36,475 nucleotides of DNA from an uncultured Fenollaria sp. (GCF_946221515.1 NZ_CAMJVK010000012.1:1-36475), one strand, 5' to 3'. Counted from the stretch's first letter, positions 25,930 to 34,344 are shown. Notes: generated from the sequence alone by a model not told the origin. A program made the numbers and translations.

Positions 25930-25963
25930 AAAAAAATCAAGGCTGACCACTATGACCAGCCTT
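25930..25963 (-). terminator. Rho-independent terminator after yajC
   Basis: On the minus strand AAGGCTG (25963-25957) pairs with CAGCCTT (25945-25939) around an 11-nt loop, followed by GA and seven T. It lies just after the yajC stop and ends the ruvC-to-yajC transcript. Confidence 0.85.
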
Positions 25964-25969
25964 TGCTTT

Positions 25970-26314
25970 TTATAAATCTTCTGATTTTTCTACGTTCTTA
26001 ATCTCTTTTCTAGATGCCTTGTCTCTGAATGCCCACTTAGCTATCTCCATATTGCATCCTGAATTTATTTCGATTACATAAACATCTTCTTTAATTTGAA
26101 CAATCTTGCCTAAGATACCGCCAATAGTTACGATTTGATCACCAACTTTAAGTGAGTCTCTTAGTTCTTGTAACTTTTGTGCTTGTTTCTTTTGTGGTCT
26201 GATTAAAAAGAAGTATGCGAATGCACCAAATAATACGAATGGAATTATCATACTAAGTAATGATCCGCTTGCGTTTGCTTGTTGAGCTCCTGCTAAAAAA
26301 TTTAATATCATCAT
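25970..26314 (-). CDS. yajC: Preprotein translocase subunit YajC
   Basis: Small membrane protein of the Sec translocase accessory complex. It has 114 residues: an N-terminal helix (about 18-40, MIIPFVLFGAFAYFFLIRPQ, the family motif ending in RPQKK) and a cytoplasmic beta-rich domain (LKVGDQIVTIGGILGKI). Two ATG codons lie in tandem (26314 and 26311); the second has the better spacing from GGGAGG. The tgt-yajC order is widespread. Confidence 0.94.
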   Translation of the reverse strand: MMILNFLAGAQQANASGSLLSMIIPFVLFGAFAYFFLIRPQKKQAQKLQELRDSLKVGDQIVTIGGILGKIVQIKEDVYVIEINSGCNMEIAKWAFRDKASRKEIKNVEKSEDL

Positions 26315-26352
26315 ATAACCTCCCTATATTGTTAATACTATTATACACTATA

Positions 26353-27465
26353 TTACTTTAAATATCCATATTTTTTATAAAATTCGTGTTTATACTCTAA
26401 GAAATAATCGCCTAAAATTGATTCTCTAATATTCTTCATCATCTTTAATAAGAAAGTTAAATTATGAATAGTAGCTAATCTATAAGCAAGTATCTCGTCA
26501 ACATTGAAAAGATGTCTTAAATAAGCTCTTGAGTAATGACTACAAGTGTAGCAATCGCACTCAGGGTCTGGCTTAGTGAAGTCTTCCTTGTACTTAGCGT
26601 TCTTTATTACAAGTCTACCGTGTGATGTCATAAGCGTTCCATTTCTCGAGATTCTTGTTGGTAGAACGCAGTCTGCCATATCTATACCTCTTTCAACTGA
26701 TTCAAATAAATATAGTGGCGTACCTACACCCATATTGTATCTTGGCTTATTCTCAGGCATAAAATCAGTTACATGGTCCAAGACTTCATTCATCAAATCA
26801 ACTGGCTCACCTACTGAGAGGCCGCCAACAGCATATCCAGGCAAATCAATAGAGCAAATTTCTTTCGCATGCTCTTCACGAAGGTCCTTGTAAAGGCCGC
26901 CTTGAATAATGCCGAATAGATTTTGATTCTCTCTATCTGTCCAAGCGTCCTTACATCTTTCAAGCCACCTAGTCGTTCTGTGCATCGAGTTTATAATGTA
27001 TTCTCTAGAAGCAGGATAGGGAGCACACTCGTCAAAGGCCATCATTATGTCGCTGCCAAGCTTTGTTTGTATCTCAATCGATTTCTCCGGAGATATAAAT
27101 AGCTTTGAGCCATCTATATGTGAGCGAAACTCAACTCCTTCTTCACTTATCTTTCTCATGCCGCCCAAGCTAAAGACTTGAAAGCCGCCGCTATCTGTTA
27201 ATATAGGCTTATCCCAGTTCATAAACTTGTGAAGTCCACCTGCTTTGTGAACTATGTCTTCGCCAGGTCTTAAATGCAAGTGATATGTGTTCGAAAGAAT
27301 GATTTGAGCGCCTAAGTCCTTTAGTTCATCAGGCGTCATGGTCTTAACTGTCGCTCTCGTTCCCACCGGCATGAAGATAGGCGTCTCAACAACGCCATGC
27401 TTTAGCTTCATTAGACCTGCTCTTGCTTTAGTTTTACTATCTGTTTTAATTAATTCAAATTCCAT
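26353..27465 (-). CDS. tgt: tRNA-guanine transglycosylase
   Basis: Exchanges guanine-34 of GUN-anticodon tRNAs for preQ1. The start at 27465 (370 residues, MEFELIKTDS) is 1 nt after the queA stop; a longer frame to 27537 overlaps queA. Landmarks: LSNTYHLHLRPG, the catalytic Asp in ILTDSGGFQVFSLGG, the Asp in CVLPTRISRNG, and the zinc site CDCYTCSHYSRAYLRH. The ribosome binding site is weak (TTGGAT), so coupling to queA is likely. Confidence 0.96.
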   Translation of the reverse strand: MEFELIKTDSKTKARAGLMKLKHGVVETPIFMPVGTRATVKTMTPDELKDLGAQIILSNTYHLHLRPGEDIVHKAGGLHKFMNWDKPILTDSGGFQVFSLGGMRKISEEGVEFRSHIDGSKLFISPEKSIEIQTKLGSDIMMAFDECAPYPASREYIINSMHRTTRWLERCKDAWTDRENQNLFGIIQGGLYKDLREEHAKEICSIDLPGYAVGGLSVGEPVDLMNEVLDHVTDFMPENKPRYNMGVGTPLYLFESVERGIDMADCVLPTRISRNGTLMTSHGRLVIKNAKYKEDFTKPDPECDCYTCSHYSRAYLRHLFNVDEILAYRLATIHNLTFLLKMMKNIRESILGDYFLEYKHEFYKKYGYLK

Positions 27466-27466
27466 A

Positions 27467-28495
27467 TTATCTATCCAATATAAACATTGCATCGCCAAAG
27501 CTGAAGAATCTGTATCTTTCTTTAACAGCTTCCGCATATGCGTTAAGTATCATCTCTTTTGAAGCAAAGGCGCTTACTAGCATAATTAGCGTTGACTCTG
27601 GTAAGTGGAAGTTCGTGATTAGTGCGTCAACTGCCTTATATTCAAAGCCAGGATATATGAATATATCAGTCCATCCGTGACTAGCCTTGATCTCGCCCTT
27701 TGCAGCTATCGTTTCAAGCGTTCTAACTGTAGTAGTTCCAACAGCTATAACTCTTCTACCTTCTTTTTTTGCTTTGTTTATGGTCTCGCTCGCCTCTTCA
27801 GAAAGGTTATAGAACTCACTGTGCATCTTGTGTTTCTCAACATCTGTTACCTTGACAGGTCTAAATGTTCCAAGACCAACATGAAGTGTTAGATAAACTA
27901 TCTTCACGCCCTTATCTTCTAGCTCTTTTAATAGCTCTTTAGTAAAGTGTAGACCCGCTGTTGGTGCAGCTGCTGAACCAAGGTTCTTTGCATAAACAGT
28001 TTGGTATCTATCCTTGTCTTCAAGTCTTTCCTTGATATATGGTGGAAGAGGCATTTCGCCAAGTTCATTTAATATCTCTAGGAAAATTCCATCGTATTTA
28101 AATTTTATATATCTAACACCATCGTCATCAATATCAACAACTTCAGCTCTTAGAAGACCGTTACCAAATTCAATTTCACTGCCTATCTTCATCTTCTTGC
28201 CTGGCTTAACAAGAGTCTTCCAAGTGTCTTCTTCTGTTTGTGAAATTAGAAGAACTTCTATCTTTTCTTCTTTTCCAGGCCTATTGCCAAAGAGTCTTGC
28301 AGGTATTACCTTGCTATCGTTTGCAACTAGCACGTCTCCTTCATGAAGAAGGTTTATTATGTCATGAAAAATCATGTGTTCGACCTTGCCAGTTTTTCTG
28401 TCCAAGACCATAAGTCTTGATTCGTCTCTTTTATCTATGGGGTGCTGTGCAATTAGCTCCTCAGGTAGATCATAGTAAAAATCTTTAGTTTCCAT
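27467..28495 (-). CDS. queA: S-adenosylmethionine:tRNA ribosyltransferase-isomerase
   Basis: Converts tRNA-bound preQ1 to epoxyqueuosine using the ribosyl group of SAM. The 342 residues show FYYDLPEELIAQHP, ANDSKVIPARLFG, GSAAAPTAGLHFT and THVGLGTFRPV-like segments in order. It overlaps the preceding spoIID-like gene by 11 nt. With tgt and queT it implies salvage of preQ1 rather than new synthesis, unless the missing genes lie elsewhere. Confidence 0.96.
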   Translation of the reverse strand: METKDFYYDLPEELIAQHPIDKRDESRLMVLDRKTGKVEHMIFHDIINLLHEGDVLVANDSKVIPARLFGNRPGKEEKIEVLLISQTEEDTWKTLVKPGKKMKIGSEIEFGNGLLRAEVVDIDDDGVRYIKFKYDGIFLEILNELGEMPLPPYIKERLEDKDRYQTVYAKNLGSAAAPTAGLHFTKELLKELEDKGVKIVYLTLHVGLGTFRPVKVTDVEKHKMHSEFYNLSEEASETINKAKKEGRRVIAVGTTTVRTLETIAAKGEIKASHGWTDIFIYPGFEYKAVDALITNFHLPESTLIMLVSAFASKEMILNAYAEAVKERYRFFSFGDAMFILDR

Positions 28496-29792
28496 TACTT
28501 ATTTCAGCTCCGTCATAGTAGAATTTTAGTATTTCATCATATTTTAGTCCAGCCTTAGCCATATTGTTTGCGCCCCATTGGCTTAGTCCAACACCGTGGC
28601 CCCAGCCGTGGCCAGATATCTTAATCTTTGCATCAGCGCTTATAGCTGGGCTTGGACTAGCTTTTTCACTAGCTTCACTACTTATAAATATAGCAACGCC
28701 ATCTTCAAATAAAACAGTTACTTCGCCATCACTATCGTTCTCTGGCGCTTGCGTGGCAGCGCTTACACCACTCGCCTCAATTGTATACATACTGCTCTTA
28801 AATTTATTTGCACCGATAGCGTTCTTAAATTTATTGTTATTGACAAGCACTTCTTTTGCGCCGTCCATTATAGCAACAGTCTTAACTCTCTTGCTATTAT
28901 TACATTCTTTTACATAAATTTGATTAATCGAATTTACATTAATGCCTTGCTTTTTAAGTCCATTAATTAAGTCATTTGCATTAATTTCAAAATTCCAATT
29001 ATAATTTGGCTCATTTATAGAATATTTATCTTCTTTTGAGATTAAATATTTATACTTAGCGCCCCAAACATCGTTAGCATCCGCTGTATATCCACCATTG
29101 GATGATGAATAAGTCGCATTAACAACCTTGCCTTCAGACAATAAGATTTGTCCTCTAGTTTCATCGACCGCTTTTCTCACATTGTCTCTTTCTGCGTCAA
29201 AACCGCCATAAACTTGGCTAGATACGGTATCATATAAATCAAATGATTTATCCTTATTTCTTGTAACGCTACAAACTGCATAAGATCTAGCAGCTACCGC
29301 TTGTGCCTTAAGCGCTTCGTATGAGAAAGTGCTTGGCATCTCTCTTGGAACGACGCCATAAAGGTACTCTTCAAGACCGACATTGTTAATAGCAGCCAAT
29401 TGTTTGTCAACTGTATCAAATGTTAAGTAGCCTCTGTATCTTTTATTATTTATCTTGATAGGACTCGAACTAGGAGATTGAATCTTCATAGACTTGTTTG
29501 TTGCCATGCTTGATAGAAAAACTCCTTGAGCGTCATATATATCATAGTTTTGGCCATTTAATTTAAGAACGATGCTCTTTTCAAAGCTTTGGAATAGGCT
29601 TAAGTTAGAGTACATATCTCTCACTTCAAAACCATCGTCACTGTATAGTTTTAATTCATTCATGTTTTGCGCGCTTATACCAAGCTTTACATCAACATTA
29701 CTTATATGCTCATATCCAGTATCTGCTTTAGCACTTTTTATGGAAAATGCTAGCAAAAATATTGTCAATATAATTAATATTTTATTCTTCAT
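28485..29792 (-). CDS. SpoIID/LytB domain protein (peptidoglycan transglycosylase-like)
   Basis: Exported cell-wall enzyme of the SpoIID/LytB family, 435 residues from the ATG at 29792 (AAGGAGAGAATT upstream). A signal peptide covers about 1-24 (ILIILTIFLLAFSIKSAKA). The SpoIID domain (about 140-235) includes YLYGVVPREMPSTFSYEALK, with the Glu taken as catalytic in SpoIID, then AQAVAARSYA. The C-terminal signature GHGWGHGVGLSQWGA is present. In spore formers SpoIID digests septal peptidoglycan, but other sporulation genes are not seen here, so a vegetative wall role is equally possible. It overlaps ruvB by 11 nt. Confidence 0.88.
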   Translation of the reverse strand: MKNKILIILTIFLLAFSIKSAKADTGYEHISNVDVKLGISAQNMNELKLYSDDGFEVRDMYSNLSLFQSFEKSIVLKLNGQNYDIYDAQGVFLSSMATNKSMKIQSPSSSPIKINNKRYRGYLTFDTVDKQLAAINNVGLEEYLYGVVPREMPSTFSYEALKAQAVAARSYAVCSVTRNKDKSFDLYDTVSSQVYGGFDAERDNVRKAVDETRGQILLSEGKVVNATYSSSNGGYTADANDVWGAKYKYLISKEDKYSINEPNYNWNFEINANDLINGLKKQGINVNSINQIYVKECNNSKRVKTVAIMDGAKEVLVNNNKFKNAIGANKFKSSMYTIEASGVSAATQAPENDSDGEVTVLFEDGVAIFISSEASEKASPSPAISADAKIKISGHGWGHGVGLSQWGANNMAKAGLKYDEILKFYYDGAEISNGN

Positions 29793-30801
29793 AATTCTCT
29801 CCTTCGTTATACTTGTAGCCCATGTGATCATAAGCAAGTTTGGTTGCTACTCTACCTCTTGGCGTTCTTGCGATAAAACCAAGCTGAATTAGATATGGCT
29901 CGTAAACATCTTCTATCGTAGTTCTTTCTTCGTTTGATGATGCTGCAAGCGTATCTAAGCCTACTGGCCTGCCACCATAAGTATTTATCATAACATCAAG
30001 TATCTTTCTGTCAGTTTTATCAAGGCCATAGTGGTCTATTTCTAGTATATCTAGGCCTTTTTTCGCTATTTTACCTGATATAGAACCATCTTCTAATACT
30101 AAAGAGTAGTCTCTAACCCTCTTTAGTAGCCTATTGGCAATTCTTGGTGTGCCTCTTGATCTTCTAGCTATCTCTCTTGCACCTGCCTCATCAATTTCTA
30201 CATCCAAGATGCCGGCAGATCTAGTAACTATCTCACAAAGTGAGTCTTCATCGTATAAATCTAAGTTTAATATAACACCAAATCTATCTCTTAATGGTGA
30301 TGATAATAGCCCTGCTCTAGTTGTTGCGCCTATTAGCGTAAATCTTGAAAGGTCTATCCTAACCGACCTTGCCGATGGACCTTTGCCTATGATTAAGTCT
30401 AGTGAATAGTCCTCCATCGCTGGATAAAGTATTTCTTCTACAGAACGTGATATTCTATGTATCTCGTCAATAAATAATACATCGTCATCTTTTAAATTCG
30501 TTAGTACTGATGCCAAATCGCCTGGTCTCTCAATCGCAGGACCTGATGTTATCTTGATATTAACACCCATTTCATTTGCGATGATGTTCGCAAGTGTAGT
30601 TTTACCAAGTCCTGGTGGTCCATATAAAAGAACGTGGTCAAGTGGCTCGCCCCTCATCTTCGCAGCATTAACAAAGATTTTTAGCTTTTCTTTAACGCTG
30701 TCTTGTCCAATGTAGTCGTTAAACCACTTTGGTCTGAGTGAATTGTCAAAATTTTCTTCGCCTGACCTCAAATCAGTTGTTATTAATCTATCTTCTTCCA
30801 C
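29782..30801 (-). CDS. ruvB: Holliday junction branch migration ATPase RuvB
   Basis: AAA+ motor of the RuvABC resolvasome, 339 residues. Walker A GPPGLGKTTLA, Walker B LFIDEIHR, sensor/arginine-finger region GATTRAGLLSSPLRDRFG, and the C-terminal winged helix (about 260-330: GRPVGLDTLAA). The start codon is GTG at 30801 with AGGTGTTTAA in front, 8 nt after the ruvA stop. Confidence 0.97.
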   Translation of the reverse strand: MEEDRLITTDLRSGEENFDNSLRPKWFNDYIGQDSVKEKLKIFVNAAKMRGEPLDHVLLYGPPGLGKTTLANIIANEMGVNIKITSGPAIERPGDLASVLTNLKDDDVLFIDEIHRISRSVEEILYPAMEDYSLDLIIGKGPSARSVRIDLSRFTLIGATTRAGLLSSPLRDRFGVILNLDLYDEDSLCEIVTRSAGILDVEIDEAGAREIARRSRGTPRIANRLLKRVRDYSLVLEDGSISGKIAKKGLDILEIDHYGLDKTDRKILDVMINTYGGRPVGLDTLAASSNEERTTIEDVYEPYLIQLGFIARTPRGRVATKLAYDHMGYKYNEGENYEE

Positions 30802-30809
30802 TTAAACAC

Positions 30810-31391
30810 CTACTTTGAAAGCCTTTTCAATAGCTCTTTAATTAAATCTTCTACTTCCATAGTCTCGTCCAAGCCTTTAGCAATGCTTGTGATTTCGTAT
30901 TTGTTATAGCCAAGTGAAGTAAGCGCTTCTATAGCTTCGTTTAGGTTGCTGCCAACACTTACAACATTTGCAAGGTCTTCAAATTCGCTTCCCTTGCTAA
31001 CTTTGTCCTTAAGCTCAAGAATGATTCTTTGAGCAGTTTTCTTGCCTATGCCAGGCGCCTTCATCAAGGCTTTTTCATCATTTGTGACGATGGCCCTTTG
31101 TAGATCAACTACCTTTTGTTCAGACAAAATACCTATGGCAGTCTTTGGTCCAACGCCATTAACCGTTGTAATCAGATTAAAAAAGTCGACTTCGTATCTA
31201 TTGGCAAAGCCATATAGACTCATGTCATCTTCCCTAACTACTAAATTCATATAAATTTTTACTTCGCCGTCGTAGATATCGCTCTCCATAGTTTCTTTGG
31301 ATGTAAAAACTTTGTAAGCAATATTATTTACTAATAAAACTATGTAGTCCTTCTTCTTATCTACAACCTCACCTATCATATATTCAAACAT
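30810..31391 (-). CDS. ruvA: Holliday junction DNA-binding protein RuvA
   Basis: Tetrameric junction-binding subunit that targets RuvB. It has 193 residues: an OB domain (MFEYMIGEVVDKKKDYIVL), paired helix-hairpin-helix motifs (TTVNGVGPKTAIGIL and MKAPGIGKKTAQRII) and the RuvB-binding C-terminal domain (about 145-193). GAGGTAATT precedes the ATG, 2 nt after the ruvC stop. Confidence 0.96.
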   Translation of the reverse strand: MFEYMIGEVVDKKKDYIVLLVNNIAYKVFTSKETMESDIYDGEVKIYMNLVVREDDMSLYGFANRYEVDFFNLITTVNGVGPKTAIGILSEQKVVDLQRAIVTNDEKALMKAPGIGKKTAQRIILELKDKVSKGSEFEDLANVVSVGSNLNEAIEALTSLGYNKYEITSIAKGLDETMEVEDLIKELLKRLSK

Positions 31392-31393
31392 AA

Positions 31394-31888
31394 TTACCTC
31401 AATAAAAATTGATCCTTAAAATTAATACTTGCGCTATGAGTTAGAGCAACTGCTAAAGCGTCAGCAACGTCGTCAGGTTTTGGAACCTTTTCTAAGTGAA
31501 GAAAAGTCTTAACCATCTCTTGCATTTGCTTTTTCTCAGCCCTACCATAACCAGTAACAGCTTGTTTAATTTGAAGTGGAGTGTACTCGTATGTTGCGAG
31601 ATTCTTATGCTTTAAGCAAAGAAGAGTCACGCCTCTAGCTTCAGCAACTTGTATAACCGTTTTTTGATTTTTAAAATAAAATAGTTCTTCAATTGCCGCT
31701 TCATCTGGGTCGTACTTGTCGATTATAGCTCCAAGCTCAAAGTAAATCTTCTCAAGTCTTTTATCTAAACTAAGGTCCTTGTGCGTCGTGATTGCGTCGT
31801 AGAACACATCGCGAGCCTTGTTGCCGTCATAATCAATGATGCCCACACCAACTATAGCGATGCCTGGGTCTATACCTAAAATTCTCAT
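31394..31888 (-). CDS. ruvC: Holliday junction resolvase RuvC
   Basis: RNase H-fold endonuclease that cuts Holliday junctions. It has 164 residues: catalytic Asp7 in RILGIDPGIAIVG, the Glu in AAIEELFYFKNQKT, and the C-terminal acidic pair in DVADALAVALTH. The GTAGGAGGCAAA site is strong. It is the first gene of the long minus-strand run, with its own promoter. Confidence 0.96.
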   Translation of the reverse strand: MRILGIDPGIAIVGVGIIDYDGNKARDVFYDAITTHKDLSLDKRLEKIYFELGAIIDKYDPDEAAIEELFYFKNQKTVIQVAEARGVTLLCLKHKNLATYEYTPLQIKQAVTGYGRAEKKQMQEMVKTFLHLEKVPKPDDVADALAVALTHSASINFKDQFLLR

Positions 31889-31918
31889 TTTGCCTCCTAC
31901 TTCTCCATTATAATTTAT

Positions 31919-31947
31919 ATTATACTACAAAAGAGTCATAAATACAA
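31919..31947 (-). promoter_or_regulatory. Promoter of the ruvCAB operon
   Basis: -35 TTGTAT (31947-31942) and -10 TATAAT (31924-31919), 17 nt apart, about 31 nt before the ruvC start. The block TTTTGTAGTATAAT is identical to that before rnpB. Confidence 0.75.
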
Positions 31948-32094
31948 GCACTTGAGAGCATTTTTTATTTTAAATGTGTTAATATCAATATCTTTAAGAT
32001 GAATATGGTACAATTAAGTTAGAATGTAAATAAAAAAATCATATACATATATGGTATAGTATTAGTAACAACAATAAATTATACGTAGATACAT
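31948..32094 (+). other. Gene-free AT-rich spacer between ruvC promoter and IS remnant
   Basis: Very AT-rich sequence without a supported gene, RNA or repeat. It marks the border between conserved chromosome and the accessory island. Confidence 0.5.
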
Positions 32095-32139
32095 TGATAT
32101 GTGCCCAGAAAATAGGATACAATTAATATTGAATTTATA

Positions 32140-32485
32140 AAAATTGTCTTCCACTCTTTTTAATTTCAAGATGATTATACCTATATTTTATATATTTATT
32201 AACTCAAATGTAAAAATTACCATCTGATAAATCTGCTTCTGCTGATATATTCATACAAGAGCTTTCTGCTAATACTTTCGAAACGTGCTTAATTTTTATT
32301 CTGCACTCCTCTCTTTAATCTGCTCTTTATACTTAAGAATTATTTCTCCATATAAGTTTAAAAGTTTGCTCCAACGCCTAATTTTCTTCTTAACATTTCC
32401 TGTTCTACTCCTTATGGTGTTTCTATTCACTTCCTTTTTCTGTATAGTACTACGCACTTTTTTTGAATTCATAACTATATCACAT
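32140..32485 (-). pseudogene. Decayed IS3-family transposase orfA
   Basis: Base-by-base similarity to the right-hand orfA extends from the ATG at 32485 to about 32140. The second codon is TGA instead of CGA, a base is lost near codon 8, and further stops (for example TAG in place of TGG/ATG codons) follow. The homologous stretch ends at GAAATTAAAAAGAGTGGAAG, after which sequence jumps to the terminal repeat. It cannot encode a functional protein, but could serve as a substrate for a related transposase. Confidence 0.85.
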
Positions 32486-32490
32486 AAAAA

Positions 32491-32525
32491 TACCCTCCTT
32501 ACTGGTTTGTCCAGTAAAGAGGGTA
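32491..32525 (-). repeat. IS-end hairpin covering the orfA ribosome binding site (left copy)
   Basis: A 15-bp stem with a 5-nt loop, identical in sequence to the hairpin of the right-hand copy. The SD sequence AAGGAGGG (32500-32493) lies in the 3' arm. Confidence 0.85.
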
Positions 32526-32556
32526 CATATCAAACTATGGGTTTTTTAATGCAATG

Positions 32557-32578
32557 AAAGGCACATTACTGTGCCTTT
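32557..32578 (-). terminator. Hairpin after the DUF2335 gene, possible weak terminator
   Basis: AAAGGCACA and TGTGCCTTT pair perfectly (9 bp) around a 4-nt loop, 8 nt beyond the DUF2335 stop codon. The trailing T run is short on either strand (3-4 T), so termination would be weak or bidirectional. Confidence 0.5.
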
Positions 32579-32585
32579 TAGAATA

Positions 32586-33005
32586 TTATTGATTTTTTAT
32601 GTTTTCTTCTTTTTCTTTAAGTTCTTTATTTTTATCATTAGTTCTTTTAATAAAAACAGATATTAATGTTGCTAAATTTAAAAGCACCAATCCAAAAGCG
32701 TATCCGCTTTTATTATCATTAAACAATTTATAAGAAATATATAAGCAAATCAAAGAAATAATAAATGCCATAAACAAACCAACATTTGCTCTAAATATAG
32801 AATTTTTTATTACAACGCTTTCCATTTCAATCCTATGATTAGTTTGTTTGACAAATGAATTTACTATTTTTTCAGCTGTACCTGGACATATTGCATCATA
32901 TTTTTCGATAATATCAGGATGTGGCAAAGGTCCAGAAAATAACTCTGTTCTTTGTTCAGCAGCTATAATTTTTTTATTATTTGGTATAGTAGGTTTATTT
33001 GACAT
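32586..33005 (-). CDS. DUF2335 membrane protein
   Basis: A 139-residue protein with the DUF2335 pattern: FSGPLPHPDIIEKYDAICPG followed by EKIVNSFVKQTNHRIEME in the soluble N-terminal part (about 23-64). Two adjoining membrane helices follow (about 75-94 and 101-118, sharing LFMAFIISLICLYISY) and a charged Lys/Glu tail. Function of DUF2335 is not established; the family is often seen on mobile or phage-derived DNA. It overlaps the 67-residue gene by 11 nt, with GAGGAAA in front, so the two are one transcription unit. Confidence 0.8.
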   Translation of the reverse strand: MSNKPTIPNNKKIIAAEQRTELFSGPLPHPDIIEKYDAICPGTAEKIVNSFVKQTNHRIEMESVVIKNSIFRANVGLFMAFIISLICLYISYKLFNDNKSGYAFGLVLLNLATLISVFIKRTNDKNKELKEKEENIKNQ

Positions 33006-33198
33006 TTTCCTCTACAGCCTCTCTTAAATCACTGCACACAGCATACCAATCAGAAATTAACGCCTTTGTATCAGCCTCTTTTGAGGTTTTAGAGTAATTA
33101 AACGTCAAAAGACTTCCACTAACATCTACAAGCGAAGCAACTCCATCAGAAAAAGTAGGCTTTGCAAAAAGATAGCCAGTATATTTTAATTCATCCAT
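32995..33198 (-). CDS. Small conserved-type hypothetical protein (67 aa)
   Basis: A 67-residue acidic, soluble protein starting MDELKYTGYLFAKPTF at the ATG at 33198, preceded by GGAGGGTTAAA. The open frame continues upstream to 33291, but that part lies in the promoter. The sequence (SKTSKEADTKALISDWYAV) resembles small uncharacterised proteins I have seen in mobile regions, but I cannot name a family. It is tightly coupled to the DUF2335 gene, which suggests they act together. Confidence 0.7.
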   Translation of the reverse strand: MDELKYTGYLFAKPTFSDGVASLVDVSGSLLTFNYSKTSKEADTKALISDWYAVCSDLREAVEENVK

Positions 33199-33217
33199 TT
33201 TAACCCTCCTAACATAG

Positions 33218-33246
33218 ATTATACCATAATATATAACATTTTGAAA
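33218..33246 (-). promoter_or_regulatory. Promoter of the 67-aa/DUF2335 pair
   Basis: -35 TTTCAA (33246-33241), 17 nt, -10 TATAAT (33223-33218) with an extended TGG in front. It shares ATATTATGGTATAAT with two other promoters of the island. Confidence 0.65.
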
Positions 33247-33319
33247 CGATATTAAAAAATAAATATATATTTTATATCTTATATTCATCAAAAAAGCATT
33301 AATAAATACATAAATCGCC

Positions 33320-33493
33320 TTAATTTAATATATATTTTTTATGCTCATCACTACAAACTTCTACCGCTTTTAAAGTATAACCACGCGGATATTTAATATA
33401 TAAGTCAACTTTATTTTTAATTATATTGTTAGGTAATTTCTTTTCATGTACTTTTTTTAAAAGTTCTTTTCTTTTCTTTAGATTTGATTTCAT
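33320..33493 (-). CDS. Small basic protein (57 aa), unrecognised
   Basis: A 57-codon gene starting ATG at 33493 with a strong AAGGAGG seven bases upstream. Its start overlaps the protease stop by 4 nt (ATGA), so it is certainly in the same transcript. The first third is very basic (MKSNLKKRKELLKKVHEKK), followed by IKYPRGYTLKAVEVCSDEHK with one cysteine. There is no membrane helix. A nucleic-acid-binding or adaptor role is possible but not shown. Confidence 0.65.
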   Translation of the reverse strand: MKSNLKKRKELLKKVHEKKLPNNIIKNKVDLYIKYPRGYTLKAVEVCSDEHKKYILN

Positions 33494-34344
33494 TTTAATG
33501 CCTCCTTAGTCAAAACCACATACTTTGCTCTAGATACTTGAATATTCTCTAAAATTAAGTTGTGTAATTCCCTAATTAATAATCTTAAATCATTCTTATC
33601 ATAAGTTAAATCATTTATTCTTAGACCAATTTCTGTTAATTTCTCAATATTTAAAGTTCTACCGTGAGAGTGCCATCTTTTATTGTCACTTAATTCTTGT
33701 GCAATTTGTTCAGCCCTACGTCGTTTCTCATTATAAGTAACTTTTAATCCTGTTGTTTCCTTTGTTTCCCAATTTTTAAATTTATATTTTACAAGCCATT
33801 CTTTTAATAAGTCAATTGTCAAATCTCGTGCCTGTTCATAGACTTTCAGTTCTGCTAAATCAAAATCCTTTAAAATTAAAAATTCAGCTTGTGAAATATT
33901 GCCTGTCCTAGCCAAATCAATCAACTCTTGAATGCTATCTAAATATCCAAGTGCAGGAACAAACCTTCCATCTTTGTTTTGCACCTGAGGATCAATAGGA
34001 CCTAAAACAGACTGATAATCCATAAATATATCGTCACCGCTCATACATAATATAGTTCCAGCACTATATGCATAATCAGGTATATAAAAATTCACTATTT
34101 CAAAATGGTGTCTAAATACATATACCAATCTTTCAGCAGCTTCAGCAGAGCCACCATTTGTAGTTAAAATAACAGAAAGTGTTTCTTTTTTATCTTTAAT
34201 CTTTTCTATTTGAGATAAGGAGAAATTATATAATTCATCAGTTATTGGCGCGTTAACAACCAAAACGTTTGATTTTGTTATATTTTCAATGTTCTCTATA
34301 GCTTCATACAATAGATTATTTATTGCTCTTGTTATTTTTTCCAT
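33490..34344 (-). CDS. SDH family Clp-fold serine protease
   Basis: A 284-residue protein of the SDH_sah (Clp-fold serine proteinase) family, from the ATG at 34344 (AGGAGG seven bases upstream). It has an N-terminal Clp-type core: ILTTNGGSAEAAERL (60-74, oxyanion region), IPDYAYSAGTILCMSGDDIFMD (88-109) with the probable nucleophile Ser94 in YSAGT, and SVLGPIDPQV (112-121). Helical regions follow, including NEKRRRAEQIAQEL (205-218) and RWHSHGR (223-229). No signal peptide or membrane helix, so it is cytoplasmic. Such proteins are related to SppA and ClpP. The substrate is unknown; the neighbours suggest a membrane protein or the Panacea pair. It has its own promoter. Confidence 0.82.
   Translation of the reverse strand: MEKITRAINNLLYEAIENIENITKSNVLVVNAPITDELYNFSLSQIEKIKDKKETLSVILTTNGGSAEAAERLVYVFRHHFEIVNFYIPDYAYSAGTILCMSGDDIFMDYQSVLGPIDPQVQNKDGRFVPALGYLDSIQELIDLARTGNISQAEFLILKDFDLAELKVYEQARDLTIDLLKEWLVKYKFKNWETKETTGLKVTYNEKRRRAEQIAQELSDNKRWHSHGRTLNIEKLTEIGLRINDLTYDKNDLRLLIRELHNLILENIQVSRAKYVVLTKEALK

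Larger units (their letters stand above)
32095..32532 (-). mobile_element. Internally deleted IS3-family element (438 bp), decayed
   Basis: Both terminal inverted repeats are recognisable: TGATATGTACCC reading inward from 32532 on the minus strand and TGATATGTGCCC reading inward from 32095 on the plus strand (11 of 12 identical). Between them is a decayed orfA; orfB has been lost. The first 48 bases from 32532 (ending at the orfA ATG) match the right-hand copy starting at 35938 almost exactly. No clear target duplication flanks it (CAT on one side, AAC on the other), consistent with age or rearrangement. Confidence 0.85.

Noticed and set aside
32285..32557. Plus-strand open frame of 90 codons
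   Set aside because: It is the antisense of the decayed IS orfA and its terminal repeat.
33290..33346. AGCAT/ATGCT pairing with six T after the 57-aa gene
   Set aside because: The stem is short with a long AT-rich loop; too weak to call a terminator without RNA data.
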